A stretch of 64,000 bases of DNA from RGIG8775 sp045128735 (GTDB lineage: Bacteria > Bacillota > Clostridia > Oscillospirales > CAG-272): the NCBI GenBank assembly GCA_045128735.1, contig JBGVRT010000005.1, positions 1 through 64,000 of the forward strand, in the 5' to 3' direction. The notes below the pieces were generated by a model, which saw only the letters and a list, made by a program, of their open reading frames with translations, made no database searches and was not told the DNA's origin. A program made the position numbers and the translations under genes. Positions 44,001 to 52,195 of the stretch are shown piece after piece. How positions within the stretch are numbered: the first letter of the stretch is position 1; each line of letters starts with the position of its first letter.

Positions 44001-44055
44001 CACATAACTCTCGTTATGTTATTTTGAAGGCGACATAACTCTCGTTATGTCGCTT
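44001..44055 (+). repeat. inverted repeat copies 2 and 3; copy 3 is also a terminator-like hairpin
   Basis: ACATAAC-TCTC-GTTATGT occurs at 44002-44019 and again at 44033-44050. The second is extended to GCGACATAAC/GTTATGTCGC and followed by five T, so it would act as a terminator in RNA. The 3' half of copy 2 can pair with the 5' half of copy 3, giving an alternative structure. A further weak hairpin (TTCCTAT/ATAGGAA, 44086-44103) with six T follows. Confidence 0.75.
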
Positions 44056-44195
44056 TTTACTTAGTGGACGGCATATTTATTAAGCTTCCTATGTAAATAG
44101 GAAATTTTTTAGGAATGTTTTGTAGTGTTCACTAATTGCCTTCTTGTTAATTTAGAAAATTTATCGGTTGCATGTGAAATGGAGGGGATAACCGA

Positions 44196-44810
44196 ATGAG
44201 GTACGAAGCGGAAATAAAAGAGTTTCTGATTGAAAATGCCATACATCTTATTGCCGAAGGCGGCTTTGAAAAAGCGACAACTAAGGAACTTACTTACTGC
44301 GGAGGTCATCTGCCGGATTTCAAGATGAACGAGGTATATATTTACCGTTTTTTCGGTAGCAAGGAAAAACTATACGAGACAGCTTTTGTTCGATTGGATT
44401 CGGAGCTTATTCAAGCCTTTAAGAACGGTACGGAAATCGTCGGTGGCTTTGGTGGTGACATTAAGCGCAAGTTAAATGAATTTTTCATTTTAGCTTGGCG
44501 GTTCATCTTGGGTAACGAAGAGCGTTGCCGTTGCTATGTTAGATATTACTATTCGATCTATTTCAAAGGTGATTCCCGAATGTCTCACAAGAAACTTTTC
44601 GAGGGAATCATAACGGAAGTGACTCCGATCTTTAAAGAAGAGGCGGACGTCGAAGCTATATTACACAGCGTTTTTACCGCAATGTTTGATTTTGCCATTC
44701 GTGTGTATAACGGTGAGCTTGAGGATAGTGATATTAACAGACCCCATATCTTCAATGTGCTCTACTGTATGATGGCGACATATTTCAAGGAGTCGGTAAA
44801 AGCGTCGTAG
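44196..44810 (+). CDS. TetR-family regulator
   Basis: A 204-residue protein with a TetR N-terminus (IKEFLIENAIHLIAEGGFEK; VYIYRFFGSKEKLYE) and a helical ligand domain. It is first in the surface operon. The upstream palindromes have the form of TetR operators, so it probably autoregulates; this competes with the invertible-site reading. GGAGGGG lies before the ATG. Confidence 0.8.
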   Translation: MRYEAEIKEFLIENAIHLIAEGGFEKATTKELTYCGGHLPDFKMNEVYIYRFFGSKEKLYETAFVRLDSELIQAFKNGTEIVGGFGGDIKRKLNEFFILAWRFILGNEERCRCYVRYYYSIYFKGDSRMSHKKLFEGIITEVTPIFKEEADVEAILHSVFTAMFDFAIRVYNGELEDSDINRPHIFNVLYCMMATYFKESVKAS

Positions 44811-44828
44811 ATTGCGTAGGAGACTGAA

Positions 44829-45071
44829 TTGAAAAAGCAAGAAGAAGCAAAGAAAATCGAACAAAAAACTGAAAGCAAGGTAGTGTATATTGCTGCAAGC
44901 ACAAATACTTGTATTTCTTGTGGCAGAGAAATACCTGAAGGTATATTTGTCTGTATGGAGTGCGAGCAGGGATTGTTTCGTCCGAAATGTGTGTTTTGTA
45001 ATACACCCCTACAAAATGGGCAATCCGTTTGTATGAAATGCAGCGATATGTTCTTGCGCAGAAAACCTTAA
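44829..45071 (+). CDS. small double zinc-ribbon protein
   Basis: An 80-residue protein starting at TTG (AGGAGA upstream) with four CxxC pairs: CISC, CMEC, CVFC, CMKC. They form two zinc ribbons. It sits 18 bases behind the TetR gene; a regulatory or folding role is possible, unproven. Confidence 0.65.
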   Translation: MKKQEEAKKIEQKTESKVVYIAASTNTCISCGREIPEGIFVCMECEQGLFRPKCVFCNTPLQNGQSVCMKCSDMFLRRKP

Positions 45072-45122
45072 TTGAAAGTCCACACATATTTATCATTGTA
45101 ATTTTAAGAGAGGAGGATAGCG

Positions 45123-47738
45123 ATGCCCAAAAACAGAAAAGAATCTGACAATAAACTCATTAAGGGCGCGATGATTGCGGGCACCGCAATAGCAGGATTT
45201 TTTGCGCTTGTAGGGCAAAAGATATATAGAGGCATAAAGTTTGATAAGGTAATTGGTAAGGATGATCCAAACGCTACCGTCAAACGCATCAATAATATGA
45301 AGCGAGTTGCTGTGATGATTGGATTGGCAATTCTCATCCTTATTATAATTATGCTACTGCTCCGTGGTTGTCAAGGCGGCGAGCCACCACACGGTTCTGT
45401 CGATATTCCCGGTAACGTCATAGACCCTCAGCCAACGGAGATAACGCCAAAGGCAGATTTGGAGTTTAATAAGGACAATGCCGAAGAAAACCTTTCGTTT
45501 GACGTAGAGGGGATGAACGGCGGAGATAGTGAGAGTATTCTTTACCGCGTAGTGGCTACATACAATTCGGATTTCGTTTTGAAATACGATATGACGATCC
45601 GTGAGGATGAAGAATTTCAAAAGCTTGCTGAAATACTGAAAATTAAGGTTGAGCTTATGAAGACAGACGGTGATGCGCTTTTGTATGACGGTCTGCTCTC
45701 CGATATGTCGGCTATTGAAATTGCTCTGATTGCCGACAAGGATACCACAACCGAGTATCTGTTTCGTATCACTATGTATCTTGATGCTCCGCTTAGTGAG
45801 CAGTATTATGGACAAAAGTTGATAGCCGATATGTCTTGGTGGATCGAAGAGCAGGACAATATTTCGATTGCCAACAACGAATTTACTACTGTCTCCAAAA
45901 CGACACCGCCCGATCCGCCTGCCATAACACCGAATTTAAGCTTTATCACGAAAAATGAAGGCGATAACACCGCATTTGATATGCGGCATATTATGAACGG
46001 CGATAGTCAGACAAGATATTTTGCCTTTGAGGTAACTCACGGCGAAGATATAAAGATGGGTATTCAAAACGCCATTGTGACTGACAGCAAGCTGAAGGAA
46101 GTGCTGAATGTCAAGGTTGAACTTGTTGGAGAAAACGGAAACACCACGCTTTACGAAGGTTTGTTGAAAGATCTTACCGTAGAACATACCCTCGCCCCAA
46201 ACAACAGCAACAAGACAACAGTTTATTATAAAGTCACGGTCACAGCGAACGGCTTGACCGAGGCATACTGCGAGACGAAGATCGTTTGTGATCTCTCGTG
46301 GTCGCTGATCGGAACGACGGAACAGCTTAAGGTTCCCAACAATAGCTTTATTGCTTACTATAAGCCCGTAACACCACCCGATCCCGTTGTTACTCCCGAT
46401 TTGATTTTTGTCGTGAAGAACGAGGGCGACAACACAGCTTTCGATATGAAGGATATCGAAAACGGCGACAGCCAAACAAAGTATTTTGCTTTTGAGGTTA
46501 CTCATGGCGAAGATATTAAGGTTGCTATCAAAAATGCCATTACCGTTGACAGTAATCTTCGAGACGTATTGAAAGTGAAGGTAGAGCTTGTAGGTGAAAA
46601 CGGTAATACCACTCTCTACGAGGGTCTGCTAAAGGATCTCAGTGTTGAACACACACTTGCTGAGAACGCAAATGACAAAACGACAGTTTATTATAAAGTA
46701 ACTGTTACCGCAGATTGTTTGACAGAAACATATTGTGAAAACAAATTGGTGTGCGACTTGGTATGGTCGCTCGTCGGAACGACCGAGCAGCTTAAAGTAT
46801 CCAACAATACTTTTGTTGCTTACGACAAGCCCGTAACCCCTCCCGATCCTCCGCCCCCTCCTGTGATTACTCCCGATTTGAAATTTATCGAGAAAAACGA
46901 GGGTGATAACACAGCCTTCGATATGAAGGATATTGAAAACGGAGATAGTCAAACAAAGTATTTTGCTTTTGAGGTGACTCACGGCGAAGACATTAAGGTT
47001 GTGATCAAGAATGATGTTGTTCTTGACAGCAAGCTTAATGAGGTTATCAAGGTTAAGGTTGAACTTGTGGGTGAGAACGGAAATACAATTCTGTACGAGG
47101 GATTGTTGAAAGATCTTACCGCAGAACATATTCTTCCTAAAAACGATAGCAATAAAACAACTGTATATTACAAAGTTACCGTTGTTGCTGACGGTTTGAC
47201 TGAGGATTATTGTGAAGCAAAGCTTGTTTGCGACCTCTCTTGGTCACTTAGTGGAACAAGTGAGCAGCTTAAAGTGCCGAGCAATAGCTTTGTTGCCTAC
47301 GATAAACCTGTTACTCCGCCCCCTCCACCGCCCGAAACAGCAACATCTATCGAGCTTACTGCAAAGGATGGGTATGAAAATATCCCCTTTGATGTAAAAA
47401 ATATGCTTCCCGGTGACATGGCGACACAATATTATTGTGTTTCGGTTACCCATAACAAGAGCGAGTCTGTCCGTTTTTATATCAATGTTGACACGACTCA
47501 AAAGCTCTCAAATGTACTTAGAGTAAAAATCGAGCAACTTATCCCCGATGCGGCGGATAAGATTCTGTATGATGGGTTGATGAAGGACTGCACCGCAGTT
47601 GATGTGAGTGTTACAGCTACTTCTGAAACAATTACTCCCATTTATTATCGTATAACCGTTTATACCAATGGCGCAGAGGTTGGCAACGAATATGTGGGCG
47701 AAAGCCTTACCGCTGATTTCTCGTGGCAATTACAGTAA
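45123..47738 (+). CDS. membrane-anchored repeat protein of the fibre module
   Basis: An 871-residue protein. Residues about 58-80 form a membrane helix (MIGLAILILIIIMLLLRG) after a basic N-terminus. Five domains of about 145 residues follow; three central ones are close to identical (FDMKDIENGDSQTKYFAFEVTH; VELVGENGNTTLYEGLLKD), separated by proline-rich PVTPPDPP linkers. The last domain (YYRITVYTNGAEVGNEY) resembles the camelysin/TasA fold. It may anchor or cap the fibres at the membrane. The near-identical DNA repeats (45.9-47.3 kb) can change copy number by recombination. AGAGAGGAGG before the ATG. Confidence 0.65.
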   Translation: MPKNRKESDNKLIKGAMIAGTAIAGFFALVGQKIYRGIKFDKVIGKDDPNATVKRINNMKRVAVMIGLAILILIIIMLLLRGCQGGEPPHGSVDIPGNVIDPQPTEITPKADLEFNKDNAEENLSFDVEGMNGGDSESILYRVVATYNSDFVLKYDMTIREDEEFQKLAEILKIKVELMKTDGDALLYDGLLSDMSAIEIALIADKDTTTEYLFRITMYLDAPLSEQYYGQKLIADMSWWIEEQDNISIANNEFTTVSKTTPPDPPAITPNLSFITKNEGDNTAFDMRHIMNGDSQTRYFAFEVTHGEDIKMGIQNAIVTDSKLKEVLNVKVELVGENGNTTLYEGLLKDLTVEHTLAPNNSNKTTVYYKVTVTANGLTEAYCETKIVCDLSWSLIGTTEQLKVPNNSFIAYYKPVTPPDPVVTPDLIFVVKNEGDNTAFDMKDIENGDSQTKYFAFEVTHGEDIKVAIKNAITVDSNLRDVLKVKVELVGENGNTTLYEGLLKDLSVEHTLAENANDKTTVYYKVTVTADCLTETYCENKLVCDLVWSLVGTTEQLKVSNNTFVAYDKPVTPPDPPPPPVITPDLKFIEKNEGDNTAFDMKDIENGDSQTKYFAFEVTHGEDIKVVIKNDVVLDSKLNEVIKVKVELVGENGNTILYEGLLKDLTAEHILPKNDSNKTTVYYKVTVVADGLTEDYCEAKLVCDLSWSLSGTSEQLKVPSNSFVAYDKPVTPPPPPPETATSIELTAKDGYENIPFDVKNMLPGDMATQYYCVSVTHNKSESVRFYINVDTTQKLSNVLRVKIEQLIPDAADKILYDGLMKDCTAVDVSVTATSETITPIYYRITVYTNGAEVGNEYVGESLTADFSWQLQ

Positions 47739-47753
47739 AGGAGGAAAAGGTAT

Positions 47754-48302
47754 ATGAATGAGCAACAATTAAAGAAAAAGTTAACAGTGATGATCGTAAC
47801 CGTCGTCCTCCTTTCCATAGGACTCACGCTTACCAGCTTTGCTTTAGCTACCTCTATCGCGCAAGTTCGCAACAATCGTTTTGCCATGAGTATGGGCGTG
47901 GAGCTCACCATCAATGACGGCAAACCTGTTGTAGATGTAACCGATATGGTTTTTGCACCGGGAGAAACCTACCAAAGTGAGTTTCCTATTGCAAATCTCG
48001 GTACATTTGACGTGTGGTATCGCGTGTATTTCACCGATGTAGAAGGAGTGCTGAAGGATTACATAACAGTCACAATTAAAGAAGCCGATGGAACGGTTCT
48101 CTGCAAGGGAACAATGAGCGAACTCGGTTCCAACAAGGTTGCGGTAAGCTCACTTGCCGCCGGAGAGAAAAAAACACTTACCATTGAATTTTATTTCTCG
48201 TCCGAGGCGGGCAACACCGCACAAGGACAGTCGGTATCCTTCAACATTACCGCAAATGCAACGCAAAAGCAAAATAATCCCGATAAGGATTTCGGTAATT
48301 GA
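47754..48302 (+). CDS. camelysin/TasA-like secreted protein
   Basis: A 182-residue protein with an N-terminal helix (VMIVTVVLLSIGLTLTSFALA) and a beta-sandwich-like body (PGETYQSEFPIANLGTFDVWYRVYF; SLAAGEKKTLTIEFYF). Size and order before a SipW peptidase match camelysin/TapA/TasA-type matrix proteins. AAAGGAGG upstream. Confidence 0.65.
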   Translation: MNEQQLKKKLTVMIVTVVLLSIGLTLTSFALATSIAQVRNNRFAMSMGVELTINDGKPVVDVTDMVFAPGETYQSEFPIANLGTFDVWYRVYFTDVEGVLKDYITVTIKEADGTVLCKGTMSELGSNKVAVSSLAAGEKKTLTIEFYFSSEAGNTAQGQSVSFNITANATQKQNNPDKDFGN

Positions 48303-48313
48303 AGGAGGAACGA

Positions 48314-49048
48314 ATGAAAAAAGCATTACAAATTACAAAAACGGTGTTAGTGTGGCTTGTAGTCGCCTTCGCCGTTGGAATGATGATATTCACATTGATT
48401 TCGGTAAGCACGTTTGATAAAACGGATAGAAACATATTTGGCTTCAAATTCTTCATCGTAACGAGTGATTCAATGTCAGCCACCGATTTTGACGCAGGAG
48501 ACATTGCGATCTCAAAGAATGTTGATCCGAAAGTGTTAAAGGAAGGTGACATCATTACGTTCTTGTCGCAGGATCCTGATAGCTTCGGCGAGATTATCAC
48601 ACATAAGATCAGACGTTTGACGACCGATGCAAACGGTCGCCCCGGTTTTATCACCTACGGTACAACAACGGATACGGATGATAAAACTGTTGTTACGCAC
48701 GAATACGTTGTCGGTCAATACATTGGCAAGATACCGAAGGTAGGTACGTTTTTTCAGTTTCTTAAAACGACACCCGGCTATATTATTTGTATTCTTGTTC
48801 CTTTTCTGCTTCTTATTCTTTCTCAAGGACTTAATTGCATCCGTCTGTTCCGTCAGTACAAGAAAGAACAAATGGAAGAAATGAACGCCGAGCGAGCAAA
48901 GATTGAGGAGGAACGCGCCGAAAGCCAGCGCATGATGGCGGAGCTTCTTGAACTGAAAGCACAGCTTGCCAAACAAAACCAATCTGATGGAACACCCTCA
49001 GCACCTATGTCCGAGGTGAGTGCGGAAAGCACAACGGACGAAACATAA
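48314..49048 (+). CDS. sipW: SipW-type signal peptidase I
   Basis: A 244-residue membrane peptidase. Catalytic serine near residue 54 (SDSMSA) and histidine near 97 (IITHKI) instead of lysine, the Ser-His pair of SipW/ER-type enzymes. A second helix (about 158-176) is followed by a coiled coil (EEMNAERAKIEEERAESQRM) not found in Bacillus SipW. It should process the SipW-type leaders of the following proteins. GAAGGAGG before the ATG. Confidence 0.9.
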   Translation: MKKALQITKTVLVWLVVAFAVGMMIFTLISVSTFDKTDRNIFGFKFFIVTSDSMSATDFDAGDIAISKNVDPKVLKEGDIITFLSQDPDSFGEIITHKIRRLTTDANGRPGFITYGTTTDTDDKTVVTHEYVVGQYIGKIPKVGTFFQFLKTTPGYIICILVPFLLLILSQGLNCIRLFRQYKKEQMEEMNAERAKIEEERAESQRMMAELLELKAQLAKQNQSDGTPSAPMSEVSAESTTDET

Positions 49049-49121
49049 AAGATGTTTAGCAGAAAGCCTGCTTTACATAGTTAGTCTAACAAAAAATATG
49101 CCAAAAAGGAGGTAAGAAAAA

Positions 49122-52064
49122 ATGACTAACACAAAGACAACCAAGCGCTCACTTCTCGCAAGCGTCATGGCACTGTTCCTCTGCTTCACGATGCTGCTCG
49201 GGACGACATTCGCTTGGTTTACAGACAGCGTTACCAGCGCAAACAATATTATCAAAGCTGGTAATCTGGACATCGAGCTTTATCACAGCGATAAGGCAAT
49301 AACCGATGAAAAGGTTGGCGAAAGCACCAAGCTTTTCGACGAAGTAGCTCTTTGGGAGCCCGGCGTAATGGTATGGGAAGAGCTTACAGTTAAGAATGAG
49401 GGCGACCTTGCTCTTAAGTATCAGCTTACTCTCAACGTGCTTGAGGCAACCGAAATCGACGGTGTATCCTTTGCATCTATGTTGAAGGTTGCACTTGTTG
49501 ACGATGGATTTGAGTACACCCGTGAGAACGTAGAGGCTATTGCAGCTGACGAATGGCAGGATCTTGCAACCTTTACTCTTGCAGGTAAGCTTGACAAAAC
49601 AGAAAATGACGTTTACGGAATCGTTATCTGGTGGCAGCCCTCCGATAATGACAACCTGTTCAATATGAACAATGGCAACAAGGGCAAGGAAGTTAGCGTT
49701 CAGGTTGGCGTAACCCTTCTCGCTACTCAGCTTGAGGCTGAAAACGATGCATTTGGCAACGATTACGATGAGGACGCATGGGTTGAGGGCTATAAGGTTT
49801 ATAGCGCAGAAGATCTTAATGCAGCTATCGCAAACGGCGAGACTGAAATTGCTCTGATGGCTGATGTAGAGCTTGAAGAGCCTATCGTAATTCCCGCACC
49901 CGCAGTGGCTACATACTCTGCAAGAAATGCGGTTGTTATCGACCTTAACGGCAAGACCATCACCGGTGCGGTTGGACGCGATGCAGAGGGTAACCGTGTC
50001 CACGTTATTGTAAACAACGGCAACGCGGTAATCAAGAACGGTACCGTCACTTCCGCTGGCGTTAACGGCGGTTCTGCTATCTATAATGCTGAAGGTGCAA
50101 CCTTGACCGTTGAGGATGTAATCCTGAACGGTGCACCTCAGGAAGGCGAAACTTGGCCCTCCTACACCGTTAACAACTATGGCACTTTGACTGTGACCGA
50201 TAGCTCTATTTACGGCGTGCAGGGTATCATCGCTACTAACAATACTGCCAACACAACAGTTAATAACGTAATTGCTTACAGAGATGGTTGGAGCTCCGGT
50301 CATGTGTTCTACACCTCCTCCACCGCTAAGGTAACCGTTAACGGCGGCATCTACACCAACGACGGCAATGGTGTCGACGGCACGTTGATTTATGGCGGCG
50401 AAACCGTTATTAACGGCGGTACCTTCATTCTTCAAGAGGGTACGTACTTTGCATTGTTCGCAGACTCGAAGCTGACTGTTAATGACGGCGATTTCTCCAA
50501 CATTAAGAGCGTTCTTGCTTGGGGCGGTGCTATGACTGTTAACGGCGGCACCTTCGGCTTTGATCCTACTGCTTATGTTGGCTCCGGCTATAAGGCTACC
50601 GAAGCAAACGGCGTTTGGACTGTTGCATTCCCTCAGGAATCTTTCGATGCTCTGATTGACGGCGCTGCTGATGATGCCACCATCGAGATTCCTGCTGGTA
50701 CCTACACTTTCCCCGCTGCCGATTTGAAGGCTGGTCAGACCCTGAACTGTGCTCCTGGTACTGTTTTTGAGGGTGCCAAGTTGAATGCTAACGGTGCTAC
50801 CATTGTAGGCGCTACCTTCTCTAATGCTGCACAGTCTAATACTGTTAATGGTATCTATAAGGATTGCACCTTTACTGGCAGCAACGGCTTGCGTTGGGGC
50901 TATGCAGGTGATGTTGTCGTATTTGAAAACTGTGTCTTCAGCGGTTCTACGTATGGCGTCCATTTCGATGGTGGCGCAACTAAGGTTGTCTTCAAGAATT
51001 GCACTTTCAGCGGCTTCAACGCTATGGCTGGTTCTATTGAGCTGGTTACCTTTGAAGGCTGTACCTTTGTTGCAAACGGTAAGAGCAACTACAACGGCAT
51101 CAATATGTGGGGCAACACTGAAATGACCAACTGCACCTTCGTCTTTGACGGTACTGCTGATTACGAGTGGATCGACCTCTGCGCTGGAAATACGTATGCT
51201 ACCTTCACCAACTGTGTTGTGACCGATGGTGAAAAGGAGTATGGTGTCGAAGAATACGTATCTAAGCGTGAGAATAGTGGTGTTATCACTGTTGATGGCA
51301 AGCAGATTGTCCACAATGCTTCCGCTCTGCAATACGCAGTTGATAATGTTGCTGATGGTACCACCATCGCTCTCGGCGCTGACATCGCCGGCGACGTAAC
51401 TGTTGCTCAAAAGCCTGATGTCAAGATCACCATTGATGGCAACGGCCATGCCTTCGCAGGTGTACTCCTTGTAGACGGTAAGTCCGCAACCTACACCACT
51501 GCAGGCTTGACCATCAAGAGTGTGGTATTCAAGTCTGAGACCATTTCCGCTGACGCTTGCATTCAGTTGGGCAATGGCACCAATGAAACCCGTTACACCT
51601 GCAACGTAACTGTTGACGGTTGTACCTTTGACGTTCCCGGCGCAGTTGGCGTTAAGTCCTACACCGGCGGCGACAAGAACGTGATCATCACCGGTTGCAC
51701 CGCGACCGCAAATACCCACTCTCTTGCTCAGCTCAAGGGTGTTGATGGCGTTCTGGTAGAGAACTGCAAGGTTTATTCTAAGAATGGTATCAACTTTAAC
51801 AACAGTGACAATGTTATTGTGAAGGGTTGTGAAGTTGATGTAAAGGGTTATGCAGTTCGCTTTGGCGAAAGCTCCGGTGGCACAGGTGCTGCTGAAACTT
51901 ATAAGATCGAAAACTGCACTCTGAAGTCCCAGAATGATGATGGCGATGCTGCCGTTGTTCTCCGTGGTACTGCAGACAATTCGACCCTGACTATCGTGAA
52001 CACCACCATTGTTGGAACTCCCGATATCCAGAATACTGCTACGAACGCAAAGGTCGTGAAGTAA
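49122..52064 (+). CDS. SipW-dependent fibre protein 1 with beta-helix
   Basis: A 980-residue secreted protein. The leader ends GTTFAWFTDSVTSANNIIKA, the SipW-type signature. Residues about 45-210 form a TasA/camelysin-like domain (ALKYQLTLNV; VYGIVIWWQPS). The rest is a right-handed beta-helix of short repeats (VNNGNAVIKNGTV; KVTVNGGIYTNDG; FENCVFSGS). Its first 210 residues are almost identical to the protein at 55.5 kb. It probably forms or decorates surface fibres. Ribosome site AAGGAGG. Confidence 0.8.
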   Translation: MTNTKTTKRSLLASVMALFLCFTMLLGTTFAWFTDSVTSANNIIKAGNLDIELYHSDKAITDEKVGESTKLFDEVALWEPGVMVWEELTVKNEGDLALKYQLTLNVLEATEIDGVSFASMLKVALVDDGFEYTRENVEAIAADEWQDLATFTLAGKLDKTENDVYGIVIWWQPSDNDNLFNMNNGNKGKEVSVQVGVTLLATQLEAENDAFGNDYDEDAWVEGYKVYSAEDLNAAIANGETEIALMADVELEEPIVIPAPAVATYSARNAVVIDLNGKTITGAVGRDAEGNRVHVIVNNGNAVIKNGTVTSAGVNGGSAIYNAEGATLTVEDVILNGAPQEGETWPSYTVNNYGTLTVTDSSIYGVQGIIATNNTANTTVNNVIAYRDGWSSGHVFYTSSTAKVTVNGGIYTNDGNGVDGTLIYGGETVINGGTFILQEGTYFALFADSKLTVNDGDFSNIKSVLAWGGAMTVNGGTFGFDPTAYVGSGYKATEANGVWTVAFPQESFDALIDGAADDATIEIPAGTYTFPAADLKAGQTLNCAPGTVFEGAKLNANGATIVGATFSNAAQSNTVNGIYKDCTFTGSNGLRWGYAGDVVVFENCVFSGSTYGVHFDGGATKVVFKNCTFSGFNAMAGSIELVTFEGCTFVANGKSNYNGINMWGNTEMTNCTFVFDGTADYEWIDLCAGNTYATFTNCVVTDGEKEYGVEEYVSKRENSGVITVDGKQIVHNASALQYAVDNVADGTTIALGADIAGDVTVAQKPDVKITIDGNGHAFAGVLLVDGKSATYTTAGLTIKSVVFKSETISADACIQLGNGTNETRYTCNVTVDGCTFDVPGAVGVKSYTGGDKNVIITGCTATANTHSLAQLKGVDGVLVENCKVYSKNGINFNNSDNVIVKGCEVDVKGYAVRFGESSGGTGAAETYKIENCTLKSQNDDGDAAVVLRGTADNSTLTIVNTTIVGTPDIQNTATNAKVVK

Positions 52065-52076
52065 TTCCCCCCGCCA

Positions 52077-52144
52077 CCCAACCCCTTCGGGGGTTGGGCG
52101 GCAATTAAAGCGCATAAGATTTGTGCTTGTGCGTTTTAATTGCC
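52077..52144 (+). other. tandem RNA hairpins after fibre gene 1
   Basis: A 9-bp stem with UUCG loop (CCCAACCCC 52077-52085; GGGGTTGGG 52090-52098) is followed by a 15-bp stem (GGCAATTAAAGCGCA 52100-52114; TGCGTTTTAATTGCC 52130-52144). No T run follows. The same pair recurs twice in the module. Confidence 0.8.
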
Positions 52145-52195
52145 GTTGAAAACGACAAATGTTAGCCAACATCAACAACAATAGGAGGTAAAAGA

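Noticed and set aside
45936..47129. Minus-strand frames opposite the 871-residue repeat protein
   Set aside because: They repeat in step with the plus-strand repeats, showing they are antisense shadows.
49149..52181. Minus-strand open frame of about 1010 codons opposite fibre gene 1
   Set aside because: It mirrors the codon pattern of the beta-helix gene, has no ribosome site or domain, and the plus-strand gene has a clear signal peptide and ribosome site.
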